Origin: Curtobacterium sp. VKM Ac-1376 | GTDB lineage: Bacteria; Actinomycetota; Actinomycetes; Actinomycetales; Microbacteriaceae | Assembly: GCF_015351025.1 (NCBI RefSeq) | Contig: NZ_JADKRV010000003.1 | Coordinates: 62,001-126,000 of the forward strand | Reading direction: 5' to 3' | DNA length: 64,000 bases | Shown: in pieces, positions 1 through 8,290 of the stretch | How the letters are laid out: each line of letters starts with the position of its first letter | How positions within the stretch are numbered: position 1 is the first letter of the stretch | Position numbers and translations under genes: made by a program | Notes under the pieces: model-generated | Seen by the model: the letters and a program-made list of their open reading frames with translations, nothing else | Told to the model about the DNA's origin: nothing | The model's database searches: none

Positions 1-1
1 C

Positions 2-1051
2 GCGACCGCCACGGCCGGGGAACCGCTCCGCTACACGGTGACGGCGCGGAACCCCGGGCCGAACGCCGCCGACCCGAGCCCGCTGCAGGTCGACGTGCCG
101 GACGGCATCGAGGACGTCACCTGGACCTGCACGGCAGCAGCGGGCTCCGGCTGCGCCACGGCCTCGGGGACCGGTGACGTGGCGACCGACCTGTCCCTGC
201 CCCGCGGGGGTTCGGCCGTCGTCACGATCGAGGGGCGAGTGGCCGAGGACACGTCAGGACCGCTGGAGAGCCTGGCGACCATCGCCCCGCCGACGTCGCT
301 CTCCGACACGAACGAGGCCGACAACGCGTCGCGGGCGAGCACGACCGTCGCCGCGCCGGTGATCGCCGCGCACCTCGAGACGGACAAGTCGGTGTCGCCG
401 TCGACCGTCGAACCCGGTGACGAGGTCGAGTACCTGGTGACCGCGCGGAACCGGGGGCCCGCGGTGGCGCAGCAGGTCGGCGCGGTCGACGACTTGCCCG
501 ACGCGATGCGGTTCGTCGGCTCCGAGGACGGGTGCGCAGCCGAGGGGCAGCGCGTGACCTGTCGGTCCGAGGTGTCGCTCGACGTGGGCGAGACCCTGGA
601 CTTCCGGATCCGTGCCGTGCTCGACCCCGCGTACCGGGGGGACGGTTCGGACGTGGTGAACGTGGCGACGGCGACGTCCCCGACCGATCCCGACGGCGGC
701 GATCCGTCGACCGGGGTGGCGATCGTGGTCGACCCGGCTGACGAGGGTCCGGGCGACGAGGCACCGGGACCGAGTCCCGCTCCGACCGCCGTTCCCGTGC
801 CGGACGACGGCGCAGGTGACGGTGGAGCCGGCGCCGGCGCCGGCGACGGCGACGCGGGCGGTGCGGGTGACCCGGCAGCCGACCGCGGACGGACTGCCCC
901 AGTGGGGTCCCTCGCCTACACCGGCGCCGAGGGCTTGGGACTGGTCGCCGCACTCGCAGCCGTGGCCGCAGCGGCGGGGTCGGCGTGCTGGTGGCTCGCT
1001 CGGCGACGCGCCCGCCGAGCAGCGCCTGCGAAGGACCAGCAGCAGCCCTGA
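2..1051 (+). CDS. Cell-wall-anchored DUF11-repeat surface protein, 5' end missing
   Basis: The frame is open from the left edge, so the gene begins upstream of the window. The visible 349 residues contain two DUF11-type (CARDB/Ig-like) modules, each opening with a Tyr-x-Val-Thr-Ala-Arg-Asn-x-Gly-Pro signature, near the left edge and again near position 430. A Gly/Ala/Asp/Pro-rich linker follows (about 745-900). The C-terminus has an LAYTG sorting motif, a hydrophobic helix and an Arg-rich tail, which is the sortase-E type signal of high-GC actinobacteria. It is probably a structural or adhesive wall protein, displayed outside the cell. The exact role cannot be read from the sequence. A GTG at 38 is inside the first DUF11 module and is not the real start. 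Confidence 0.85.
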   Translation, partial: ATATAGEPLRYTVTARNPGPNAADPSPLQVDVPDGIEDVTWTCTAAAGSGCATASGTGDVATDLSLPRGGSAVVTIEGRVAEDTSGPLESLATIAPPTSLSDTNEADNASRASTTVAAPVIAAHLETDKSVSPSTVEPGDEVEYLVTARNRGPAVAQQVGAVDDLPDAMRFVGSEDGCAAEGQRVTCRSEVSLDVGETLDFRIRAVLDPAYRGDGSDVVNVATATSPTDPDGGDPSTGVAIVVDPADEGPGDEAPGPSPAPTAVPVPDDGAGDGGAGAGAGDGDAGGAGDPAADRGRTAPVGSLAYTGAEGLGLVAALAAVAAAAGSACWWLARRRARRAAPAKDQQQP

Positions 1052-1056
1052 GACCG

Positions 1057-1088
1057 CCGGGGCGGCACCGATCGCGGTGTCGCCCCGG
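1057..1088. terminator. Hairpin after the surface-protein gene
   Basis: An inverted repeat with CCGGGGCG and CACCG in the left arm and CGGTG and CGCCCCGG in the right arm, around a four-base loop. It starts six bases after the stop codon of the surface protein. There is no T-run, as is usual for such GC-rich hairpins. Confidence 0.6.
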
Positions 1089-1194
1089 GGCTGTGGGTGC
1101 GAACGCTCGCAGGTCCCCGGGCGCACGCCGGTCGGGCGCCCACCGCTCCGGCGGTAGGATCGACATCACGATCCGCATGCCCGAAAGAGGTCCC

Positions 1195-1854
1195 GTGTCC
1201 GACACCGTGGACGACGCCACCACCGTGAACGAAGCGACCCAGCGCGCGCGGTACTGGCCGATCCCGATCCTCCGGGCCGTCCCCGCCGCGGTCGTCGCGC
1301 TCGTGATCACCTTCTCGACCAACCACGCAGCCGGCTACGGCCTGCTGCTGTTCGGTGGCTTCGCCCTGGTCGAGGGCCTCGTGCTCCTGTTCGCCGGGGT
1401 GTCCCGGCTGCCCCTCGACGGCCGTTCGCGCCGCACGACCCTGCTGCAGGCCGTCATCACGCTGCTGGCCGCGGGCGCTGCATTCGCGTGCAACGGCTTC
1501 GGGCTGCCGGCGTTCATCACGGTCATCGTGGCGTTCGCGGTGCTGACCGGAGCCCTCGAGCTGTCGCAGGGCCTCCGCGTCCGCCGCCGCTCGCCCTTCG
1601 CTCGTGACTGGACCACGATCGGTGGGCTCACCCTGCTGCTCGCGATCGCCTTCCTCATCACCCCGCCGGACTACTCCCAGCAGCTCGGCGGCGTGGAGCA
1701 GGTCACCGGCACCCTCGACGCCTCGATCGTGCTCGTCGGCCTGCTCGGCGCGTACCTCGCCATCACGGCGGTCTTCCACGTGATCGCCGGCCTCTCGCAC
1801 AAGTGGGGCACGGCCACACCGGCCGTCGCCCCGGACGGAGCACCACACGCATGA
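1195..1854 (+). CDS. Multi-pass membrane protein, DUF308/HdeD-like
   Basis: A 219-residue protein with about six hydrophobic helices in the paired short-loop arrangement of DUF308 (HdeD-like) proteins. The function of these proteins in actinobacteria is unknown. The GTG at 1195 was chosen because AAAGAGG lies at 1184-1190, just upstream; an in-frame ATG at 1177 has no such site. A TAGGAT box at 1155-1160 could be the -10 element. The stop codon overlaps the start of the next small membrane protein (ATGA), so the two are probably translated together. Confidence 0.7.
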   Translation: MSDTVDDATTVNEATQRARYWPIPILRAVPAAVVALVITFSTNHAAGYGLLLFGGFALVEGLVLLFAGVSRLPLDGRSRRTTLLQAVITLLAAGAAFACNGFGLPAFITVIVAFAVLTGALELSQGLRVRRRSPFARDWTTIGGLTLLLAIAFLITPPDYSQQLGGVEQVTGTLDASIVLVGLLGAYLAITAVFHVIAGLSHKWGTATPAVAPDGAPHA

Positions 1855-2114
1855 CCACCCCCAGCCGTCGTGACCGCCTGCGCCCGGTCGAACTCCTCGG
1901 GATCTCCGCGATCATCGCGGTGTTCACCGGGCTCGTCGTGCTGTTCTCGACGCGGGAGCTGCAGCTGGCCGTGATCTTCCTCGGCGTCGCGTTCATCGTG
2001 GTCGTCGTGGTGCTCGCGATGCTGCAGCTGGCGTCGTCGAGCGAGCAGGACGACAACGACATGCTCGGCGGGCACAAGACGCCGGGCGAGGGCGAGGGCG
2101 ACGACTTCCACTGA
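1851..2114 (+). CDS. Small two-helix membrane protein
   Basis: An 87-residue protein with a basic N-terminus, two hydrophobic helices (about residues 14-33 and 38-60) and an acidic, Gly/Asp-rich cytoplasmic-type tail. Its start overlaps the stop of the DUF308-like gene by four bases (ATGA), so it is the second gene of that operon. I do not recognise the family. It could be an accessory subunit of its neighbour. Confidence 0.7.
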   Translation: MTTPSRRDRLRPVELLGISAIIAVFTGLVVLFSTRELQLAVIFLGVAFIVVVVVLAMLQLASSSEQDDNDMLGGHKTPGEGEGDDFH

Positions 2115-2238
2115 CGGCCGACCCGGCGGCTGGTCGGCGTTCGACCGGCCGCTGCCGACACGCCCGAGGTCACGGATCCGCCACGGTCCCGTCAGGATCG
2201 CGGCTCCTGCCGACACCTCTGAGTGAAGGAGGTGGGAT

Positions 2239-2385
2239 GTGGACGTCACGACCGGCACCGACACGGACGAAGGACTCGTCCGTGCGATGGCACAGGGCGA
2301 CACCGCCGCGCTCGCCCGTGCGTTCGACCGGTACGCCGTCGCGACCCGGAGGGTTCGAGTCGAAGGTCTCCTGCACGTGGCGTGA
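2239..2385 (+). pseudogene. Remnant of an ECF sigma factor gene (N-terminal part only)
   Basis: A strong ribosome site AAGGAGG (2226-2232) sits six bases before a GTG that opens a 48-codon frame. Its residues 12-33 (E-G-L-V-R-A-M-A-Q-G-D-T-A-A-L-A-R-A-F-D-R-Y) read as the start of region 2 of an ECF sigma-70 factor. After the FDRY segment the resemblance stops and the frame ends. Regions 2.2 to 4 are absent, and the next 150 bases hold two palindromic repeats instead. I read this as a sigma factor gene truncated by deletion or repeat insertion. A true small protein is possible but less likely. Confidence 0.55.
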
Positions 2386-2416
2386 CCCGCGTGCGGACAT
2401 CTCGGAGATCGAGGTC

Positions 2417-2452
2417 CGGGAGGCGCGTGGCGGACCCGCCCCGCGCCTCCCG
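2417..2452. repeat. Inverted repeat of the GGGAGG/CCTCCC family
   Basis: Perfect 11-base arms (CGGGAGGCGCG and its complement) around a 14-base loop. The right arm runs into CCTCCCGTCCGCC, a string that recurs beside palindromes elsewhere in the window (near 4830, 10250 and 54975). It may act as a terminator for the sigma remnant. Confidence 0.7.
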
Positions 2453-2482
2453 TCCGCCGGTGGGGCGACCCCACGGCGCATG

Positions 2483-2533
2483 GTGAGCAGAGATGGTCGC
2501 CTCGCCCACCGCCACCCGACCGTTCCTGCTCAC
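2483..2533. repeat. Palindromic repeat, GTGAGCAG family, copy 1
   Basis: The outer arms GTGAGCAG and CTGCTCAC are perfect and are followed inward by GGTCG/CGACC. Related elements lie at 10282-10338 and 40630-40680. It sits just before the 3' end of the convergent lysR gene, so it could work as a transcription terminator. Confidence 0.7.
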
Positions 2534-2571
2534 GAGCGCACACGCGCGGCGCGCGGCGCACGCGCCCCGCG

Positions 2572-3450
2572 TCACGCCACGCGCGCCGCGACGATGTCGC
2601 GCGCCAGCGTCCGCACCGCGCGACTCGGCTCCGGGGCCGTCCGGACAGCCAGGCCGATGCGGAGCGGGTCGACCTCGTCCTCCAGGTCGAGCACCGCACC
2701 GTCGTACCGCACCCCCGAGTCGGGCACCACCCCGACGCCCAGCCCTGCCGAGGCGAACCGGATCACCGTGGGCATGTCGTTCATCTCCGCGACGATGCGT
2801 CGCCGGATCCCGAGCCGCTCGAGCGCGCTGTCGAGGATGATCCGGTTGCCGAACCCGTGCGCCGTGTCGATGAAGGGTTCGTCGGCGAGTTCGGCGAGCG
2901 AGACCGATGCCCGCTCCGCGAACCGGTGGTCGGACGCGAGGAAGACCCGGAACGGCATCTCCCGCAGCGGCTCCACGACGACCCCGGCGGGCACGGTGGG
3001 CAGCCCCGTGTAGGCGATGTCCAGCCGCCCAGCGACCAGGTCCTGCACCAAGCCGGTCGTCCCTGACTGTGAGGTCATCAGCTCCACGGTGACGAGCGGG
3101 TGCTGCCGTCGGAACCGCTGCAGCACACCGGTCAGGTCGACGATGTCCATGCTGGTGAAGATCCCCAGGCGGACGCGTCCGCGCAGGTCGGCGTCCTCGA
3201 CGGTCGCCAGGTCGCGCATCCGGTCGAGCGACTCGAGCACGGCGCGGGCGTGCGGGAGCAGGTCCTCGCCCGCGGTGGTGAGCACGAGGTGCCGCCCGGA
3301 CCGGTCGAACAGCCGGACGCCCAGGGTCCGCTCGAGCGAGGCGATGCCCGCTGAGACCGTGGACTGCGCTGCCCAGAGGCGTTCGGCCGCACGGGTGACG
3401 CTGCCCTCGGCGGCGACGGTGACGAACTGTTCGAGCAGGCGGGTCTCCAT
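2572..3450 (-). CDS. LysR-family transcriptional regulator
   Basis: A 292-residue LTTR. The N-terminal winged helix-turn-helix (about residues 1-60) includes the typical GSVTRAAERLWAAQSTVSAGI stretch, and the rest is a periplasmic-binding-like effector domain. The ATG at 3450 is preferred over longer versions because a GATGAT box lies exactly six bases upstream, the leaderless pattern common in this window. It is divergent from an MFS transporter, with a 7-base dyad and T-N11-A motif in the gap. It therefore probably controls itself and the exporter. The inducer is unknown. Confidence 0.9.
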   Translation of the reverse strand: METRLLEQFVTVAAEGSVTRAAERLWAAQSTVSAGIASLERTLGVRLFDRSGRHLVLTTAGEDLLPHARAVLESLDRMRDLATVEDADLRGRVRLGIFTSMDIVDLTGVLQRFRRQHPLVTVELMTSQSGTTGLVQDLVAGRLDIAYTGLPTVPAGVVVEPLREMPFRVFLASDHRFAERASVSLAELADEPFIDTAHGFGNRIILDSALERLGIRRRIVAEMNDMPTVIRFASAGLGVGVVPDSGVRYDGAVLDLEDEVDPLRIGLAVRTAPEPSRAVRTLARDIVAARVA

Positions 3451-3457
3451 CGTCCCA

Positions 3458-3476
3458 TCATCGACCAGATCGATGA
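3458..3476. promoter_or_regulatory. LysR-type operator between lysR and the MFS gene
   Basis: A perfect dyad TCATCGA, five bases, TCGATGA. The inner bases satisfy the LTTR T-N11-A rule (T3461, A3473). It overlaps the predicted lysR -10 box. For the exporter, a TTGGAC (3496-3501), 18 bases, CACCAT (3520-3525) promoter lies downstream of it. Confidence 0.65.
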
Positions 3477-3531
3477 CGTGCATCAAGAGCGTCCGTTGGA
3501 CTCGATGCTCGCGGCGCGCCACCATCGGAGC

Positions 3532-4821
3532 ATGTCAACCGTGACCGACACCCCGACGGGCTCCTCCCCCGCCACCGCACCGGCGTCCGCCAGCGAGCGC
3601 GACCGTGTCCCCGCGCCGCGCGGGCGGACCGCCCACACCCGCCGGCGCCACGGCTTCGGCTTCTGGGGCGTGGCCTTCGCGTTCCTCGCGGTGATGGCCT
3701 TCGCGACCGTCCCAGCCCCGCTCTACGTCATCTACCAGGCGCGCGACGGGTTCCCGACCTTCACCACGACGGTGATCTTCGCGGCCTACGGCGTCGGGGT
3801 CGTCGGATCGCTGTACCTGGCCGGGCACCTCAGCGACGTGCACGGGCGGCGCCCGCTCATCCTGGTGTCGATCGCGCTCGAACTCGTCGCCGCCGTGCTG
3901 TTCCTGCTGTGGAACGACGTCACAGGCCTCATCGTCGCCCGGCTCGTCACCGGCCTCGGGGTCGGGACCCTCACCGCGACCGCGACGGCACACCTCGGCG
4001 AGCTCCGGGTCCGCGCGACCGGGTCGGCCGACTCGGCGAAGGGCGCGAGTGTCGCCGCCGGAGCCGTCAACCTCGGCGGGCTCTCCCTCGGAGCCCTCGT
4101 CGGCGGAGCCCTCGCCGAGTTCGTCGGGCAGCCGCTCATGGTCCCCTACGTCGTGTTCGTCATCGCGCTCGCGATCGCGTTCGTGGTGGTCCTCGCCGCC
4201 CCGGAGACGGTCGACCGTCCGTCGACTCCCGTGGTCTACCGCCCGCAGCGCATGCAGGCCCCCGAGGGGCAGGGCGCCGCGTTCTGGGCGGCCGGAGCGG
4301 CCGCGTTCGCCGCACTCGCCGTACAGGGGCTGTTCACGTCGGTCGCGCCGAGCTTCCTCGGCACCACCTTCCACGTCACCGACCGCCTGGCCGCCGGGGC
4401 CACGACCTTCGGCGTCTTCGCCGCGAGTGCACTGTCGCAGATCGTGTTCGCCCGCCTGTCGCAGCGCACGCAGATCCGGCTCGGCATGGTGCTGCTGGTC
4501 GGCGGCCTCGTGGTCCTGGCGGTCGCCGCCGTCCTGCTGCAGGTCGCCGGCTTCATCGGCGGCGGCGTCGTGGCCGGCGCGGGCGTCGGCCTGCTCTTCC
4601 GGGCCGCCATCGGGAGCGCCGGTGCCCTGGTCGGCCCCGAGCGTCGCGGCGGCGTGCTCGCCGCCACCTTCCTCATCGCGTACGCCGGGCTCACCGTGCC
4701 GGTCGTCGCCGTCGGGGCGGCGCTGCTGGTGATCCCGACGCTCCCCGTCCTGATCGGGTACGTGGTGCTCGTCGCCGTCCTGGCCGTCGTCGCCGGCACC
4801 CGCCTGGCGGCGCGCGCCTGA
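3532..4821 (+). CDS. MFS transporter
   Basis: A 429-residue protein with about 40 cytoplasmic N-terminal residues, then 12 predicted membrane helices in two halves. The loop 2-3 signature GHLSDVHGRRP matches the MFS motif G-x-L-x-D-x-x-G-R-R. The family exports drugs or metabolites by proton antiport in the plasma membrane; the substrate here is not predictable. The ATG at 3532 is chosen because CACCAT ends six bases before it. Upstream in-frame starts at 3478 and 3504 would lie on or before the promoter. It is divergent from, and probably controlled by, the LysR gene. Confidence 0.88.
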   Translation: MSTVTDTPTGSSPATAPASASERDRVPAPRGRTAHTRRRHGFGFWGVAFAFLAVMAFATVPAPLYVIYQARDGFPTFTTTVIFAAYGVGVVGSLYLAGHLSDVHGRRPLILVSIALELVAAVLFLLWNDVTGLIVARLVTGLGVGTLTATATAHLGELRVRATGSADSAKGASVAAGAVNLGGLSLGALVGGALAEFVGQPLMVPYVVFVIALAIAFVVVLAAPETVDRPSTPVVYRPQRMQAPEGQGAAFWAAGAAAFAALAVQGLFTSVAPSFLGTTFHVTDRLAAGATTFGVFAASALSQIVFARLSQRTQIRLGMVLLVGGLVVLAVAAVLLQVAGFIGGGVVAGAGVGLLFRAAIGSAGALVGPERRGGVLAATFLIAYAGLTVPVVAVGAALLVIPTLPVLIGYVVLVAVLAVVAGTRLAARA

Positions 4822-4856
4822 CGCGCCGGCGGGCCTCCCGTCCGCCCGTCGCATCC

Positions 4857-4920
4857 CGGAACCAGGTTCCGGACACCGAACCACGTGATCGCGCGGTGCC
4901 GTGTCCGGAACCCGGTTCCG
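4857..4920. repeat. Long inverted repeat with nested palindromes
   Basis: Twenty-base arms with one mismatch, separated by 24 bases. Each arm itself contains the near-palindrome CGGAACC-N-GGTTCCG followed by GGACAC (or GTGTCC before it on the right). It lies after the MFS stop codon, following a CCTCCCGTCCGCC segment at about 4836-4848. It probably forms a cruciform or transcript hairpin that ends the MFS transcript. Confidence 0.75.
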
Positions 4921-4970
4921 TTGTGCGCACCGGCCGGGAGGCCCGCCCCACCTCCGCCATACTGGGGCGC

Positions 4971-5558
4971 GTGGTCCAGAAGAAGCGTTCCGTCATCACC
5001 GGTGTCGCGGCCGTGGTGGCCGCGGGGGTCCTCGCCGGCGGGTTGTTCCTGGTGGCCGAGCGTGGCGCCGACGACCCGACGATCGGTGGCGGGAGCGGCC
5101 CCTCGACGTCCGCGTCCACCGACGGCACCGTCACGATCACCCGCACCGGCCCGGACATGCCCGGCAGCACCGCCCTCGCACGGTGCGACGGCTCCTCCCA
5201 GGCGGCGGTCGCCCAGTACGAGACCGAGGCACTCGGCCGCGTCACCCTGCAGTGCGGCACCGCCGCCCAGGGCTACGAGCACATCCGGGTCAGGCACACC
5301 GCCGACTGGCAGGACGTCGTCACGGGCCACGGCGCGCGGGACTGGGACGACGCGATGCTCACCGCGGTGCAGACGGCACTCGAGGACCCGCGCGCCGGGT
5401 TCCCGGTCGACGCCGGCGACGGCAAGGTCTGCTTCGCGGCACCCGTGCGGTTCGACGACGGGTCCCGCCCCGATGACGACCCGTACGTGAAGGTGATCGT
5501 CTCGGCCACCACCGACCGTGTGATCACCGCCTACCCCACGCGCACCGACGACTGCTGA
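4971..5558 (+). CDS. Membrane-anchored or secreted protein with a possible RNase-toxin-like C-terminal domain
   Basis: A 195-residue protein with a short basic N-terminus and one hydrophobic helix (about residues 8-27), then a Gly/Ser/Thr linker. The C-terminal domain (about residues 75-195) starts near Tyr-Glu-His-Ile-Arg-Val-Arg-His and ends with a Val-Ile-Thr-Ala-Tyr-Pro strand. The His-Ile-x-x-x-His start and the T-x-Y-P end recall BECR-fold RNase toxins. This is a weak visual resemblance only, and no immunity gene is adjacent. The domain also has Cys residues. The GTG at 4971 follows CATACT by seven bases, a leaderless pattern. Confidence 0.6.
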   Translation: MVQKKRSVITGVAAVVAAGVLAGGLFLVAERGADDPTIGGGSGPSTSASTDGTVTITRTGPDMPGSTALARCDGSSQAAVAQYETEALGRVTLQCGTAAQGYEHIRVRHTADWQDVVTGHGARDWDDAMLTAVQTALEDPRAGFPVDAGDGKVCFAAPVRFDDGSRPDDDPYVKVIVSATTDRVITAYPTRTDDC

Positions 5559-5675
5559 CCCGGCGGGCGGCGGCGCTGGCGTTGGACACCCGTTCTGCGA
5601 CAGACCACGCGTCGATCACCTGGTGGATCGTCGCGAAGCCGGAGTGGCGACGCGCACACGCCCGAGCGCGCGACC

Positions 5676-6599
5676 CTACGCGTGCACCTCGTACTCGTGC
5701 CGCCGGTGCGACACCGGCTCCAACTGGAACGTCGAGTGCTCCACCGGCACGTCGAAGTGCTCCGCCACGCACCGCTGCAGCTCGTCGAGGATCGCCGGGG
5801 CGTGCGCCGTCGAGAAGCAGTGGTCGTCCACCACCACGTGCGCCGTCAGGTTCGGCACGCCGGTCGCCACGAGCGTCGCGTGCAGGTCGTGCACCGCGAT
5901 GACGTGGTCGAGCTCGAGGATGTGGCCACGCACGTCGTCGAGGTCGAGCCCCGGCGGCGTCGACTCGAGCAGCACGTTCGCGGTCTCGCGGAGCAGCCGG
6001 ATCGCCCGCGGCAGGATGAGCAGCCCGATCAGGATCGCGGCGACCGAGTCCGCCCGCTCCCACCCGGTCAGCATGAGCACGATCGCGGCGACGATGACGG
6101 CGACCGACCCGAGGGTGTCGTTGAGGACCTCGAGCCGCGCGGCCCGCGACGTGAACCCCTCGCCCGAGGCCCGCAGCAGCACGGCGTAGGCGACCAGGTT
6201 GCCCACGAGCCCGATGATCCCGAACACCAGCAGTGGCCCGGAGTGGATCTCCGCCGGCACGATCAGCCGCTGGACCGCCGAGATGATCACGTAGACCCCG
6301 ACCGCGAGCAGGATCGCCGCCTGGGCCGTGGCCCCGAGGACCTCGGCGCGCTGGAAGCCCCAGGTGCGCTGCGCGGTGGGGGACCGACGGGCGAGCCGTG
6401 TGGCGACGAGCCCGATGCCCAGCCCGCCGGTGTCGACGACCATGTGCCCGGCGTCGACGAGCAGCGCGAGCGAGCCGGTGACCACGGCACCGACGACCTC
6501 GGCGAGCAGGATGCCCGCCGAGATGCAGAAGGCCACGAGCAGGGCGCGCTCGGACGCGTGCCCGATGCCGTGCCCGTGGTCGTGTCCCATGTGCGACAT
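5676..6599 (-). CDS. Cation diffusion facilitator (CzcD-like zinc/divalent metal exporter)
   Basis: A 307-residue CDF protein. The N-terminus is His-rich (MSHMGHDHGHGIGH) and six membrane helices follow. Metal-site residues are visible in helix 2 (D-A-G-H-M-V-V-D) and helix 5 (L-N-D-T-L-G-S). The cytoplasmic C-terminal domain (about residues 215-307) is complete. It exports Zn2+ or similar ions against protons. The start could also be an ATG at 6623, which has GACGAT six bases upstream; I kept 6599 because homologues begin close to the His-rich segment. It is divergent from the DUF4166 gene. Confidence 0.9.
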   Translation of the reverse strand: MSHMGHDHGHGIGHASERALLVAFCISAGILLAEVVGAVVTGSLALLVDAGHMVVDTGGLGIGLVATRLARRSPTAQRTWGFQRAEVLGATAQAAILLAVGVYVIISAVQRLIVPAEIHSGPLLVFGIIGLVGNLVAYAVLLRASGEGFTSRAARLEVLNDTLGSVAVIVAAIVLMLTGWERADSVAAILIGLLILPRAIRLLRETANVLLESTPPGLDLDDVRGHILELDHVIAVHDLHATLVATGVPNLTAHVVVDDHCFSTAHAPAILDELQRCVAEHFDVPVEHSTFQLEPVSHRRHEYEVHA

Positions 6600-6638
6600 C
6601 GTAGGGATCGGGACCGACGACATGCCAGGATCGTCACC

Positions 6639-7316
6639 GTGAGCCGGTCGCCCTACGAGCTGTCGACACCGCCCGACGTGCTGGCCCGGTTGCACCCGCG
6701 GCTGGCGACGTACTTCGGAGCGATCCCGTCCGGGCACATCGGCCGCGGTGAGGGCGTCTTCGACGTCGTCGGCACGCCCCGCCGCTGGCTCTGGCCGCTG
6801 CTGGCCCTGTTCGCCCGCGACGCGGTGATGTTCCCCGTGTGGGAGCGGCACGTCGCCTTCACCGTCGAGAACCACCCGGCTCGCGTCCGTCGTGGGTCCG
6901 GTGACGTCCTGGAGGTCCGCCCCGCCGTCCGCGCGCACCGCACCTTCCGCTTTCGCTCCGGCACCCGCACGATGGTGGACGCCATCACCGCCGAACCCGC
7001 CGGCCTGGTCGACCACCTCGGTCACCGAGGGCGCGTCAGCGCCCTGCTGCGGGCTGAGGTCGACGCGGACGGCCCGGACGCCGGCGCCCTGCGCCTGGTC
7101 TCCGAGCGCGTGACGTTCCGCGCGCTGGGACGCGAGGTGCGCCTCCCGGTCCGGATCGCACCGCGGGTGCTGCTCACAGAACGATTCGATGACGAAGCCG
7201 ACGTGCAGCGCGTGTCCCTGGTGCTCACGGCGCCGGTGCTCGGCACGCTGTACCGGTACGAGGGGGCGTTCCGGTACGCCGTCGTGCCCGATGCCGGTCC
7301 GGAAGGGGGACGTTGA
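6639..7316 (+). CDS. DUF4166 domain protein
   Basis: A 225-residue soluble protein matching DUF4166 in length and in the segment Y-F-G-A-I-P-x-G-H-I-G-R-G near residue 24. The biochemical role of the family is unknown; it is often fused to or next to SDR epimerases. Here the next gene is such an epimerase and overlaps it by one base (TGATG), so both probably act together. The GTG start has CAGGAT seven bases upstream and no ribosome site. Confidence 0.82.
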   Translation: MSRSPYELSTPPDVLARLHPRLATYFGAIPSGHIGRGEGVFDVVGTPRRWLWPLLALFARDAVMFPVWERHVAFTVENHPARVRRGSGDVLEVRPAVRAHRTFRFRSGTRTMVDAITAEPAGLVDHLGHRGRVSALLRAEVDADGPDAGALRLVSERVTFRALGREVRLPVRIAPRVLLTERFDDEADVQRVSLVLTAPVLGTLYRYEGAFRYAVVPDAGPEGGR

Positions 7317-8290
7317 TGGTCGAGCAGCAGAAGGTCGTGATCGCGGGAGCGAGCGGCTTCGTGGGGCGGTACCTGCGGGACGCCTTCGCAGAAGAGGGCT
7401 ACCAGGTCGTCACGATCGGCCGCACCGGCGACGCGGTGTGGGGCAACACGATGCGCATCCGCGAACTCGTGGACGGCGCCGCCATGGTCGTGAACATGGC
7501 GGGCAAGAGCGTCAACTGCCGCTACGGACGACGCAACCGCGCGGAGATCATGCGCTCGCGGGTGGACACCACGCTCGAGCTCGCCGAGGCCGTCCGGACA
7601 TCGGAGCACCCCACGCCGCTGTGGCTGAACGCCTCGACCGCGACGATCTACCGGCACGCCGACGACCGCCCGCAGGACGAAGCGACGGGCGAGATCGGGG
7701 AGGGGTTCTCGGTCTCCGTCGCCCGCGCGTGGGAGGACGCCTTCTTCGGCGTCGACCTGCCCGCGACCCGGCGTGTGGCGCTCCGCATGGCGATCGTGTT
7801 CGGCGACGGCAGTGCGCTGCTGCCGCTCCTCCGGCTCGCGCAGGCCGGCCTCGGTGGGCCGCAGTACGACGGGCCGTGGGTGCCGACGCGCTCCCGGCTC
7901 CGCGCCGGCACCCACCACCACCACCGGCCCACGCACGGTCGGCAGCGGTTCAGCTGGGTGCACATCGCCGACGTCCTCGGGTCGATCCGGTTCCTCCGTG
8001 ACCACCCGGAGATCGAGGGGCCGGTGAACATCTCGAGCCCGAACCCGTCCGACAACCGCACCGTGATGGCGACCCTCCGCGACGCCGTCGGCCGGCGCTT
8101 CGGACTCCCCACGTGGCGGTGGATGCTCGAGCTCGGGTCCTTCGCGATCCGCACCGAGACCGAACTCGTGCTGAAGAGCCGGTGGGTGGTGCCGACCAGG
8201 TTGACCGAGGCCGGCTACGAGTTCCGGTACCCGCACCTGCGCGGGGCGCTCGCCGAGATCATCGCGGAGCGCCGCCAGCACCGGGGCTGA
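7316..8290 (+). CDS. NAD(P)-dependent epimerase, TIGR01777/YfcH family with DUF1731 C-terminus
   Basis: A 324-residue atypical SDR. The N-terminal nucleotide motif is G-A-S-G-F-V-G. A catalytic-type region around WLNASTATIYRHA follows, and the C-terminal DUF1731-like segment resembles that of YfcH. Residues about 198-218 form a basic, His-rich insertion (RAGTHHHHRPTHGRQ) not usual for the family, probably a surface loop. GGAAGGGGGA (7301-7310) is the ribosome site. It is co-transcribed with the DUF4166 gene, and its 3' end overlaps the convergent EamA gene by 32 bases. The substrate is unknown. Confidence 0.87.
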   Translation: MVEQQKVVIAGASGFVGRYLRDAFAEEGYQVVTIGRTGDAVWGNTMRIRELVDGAAMVVNMAGKSVNCRYGRRNRAEIMRSRVDTTLELAEAVRTSEHPTPLWLNASTATIYRHADDRPQDEATGEIGEGFSVSVARAWEDAFFGVDLPATRRVALRMAIVFGDGSALLPLLRLAQAGLGGPQYDGPWVPTRSRLRAGTHHHHRPTHGRQRFSWVHIADVLGSIRFLRDHPEIEGPVNISSPNPSDNRTVMATLRDAVGRRFGLPTWRWMLELGSFAIRTETELVLKSRWVVPTRLTEAGYEFRYPHLRGALAEIIAERRQHRG

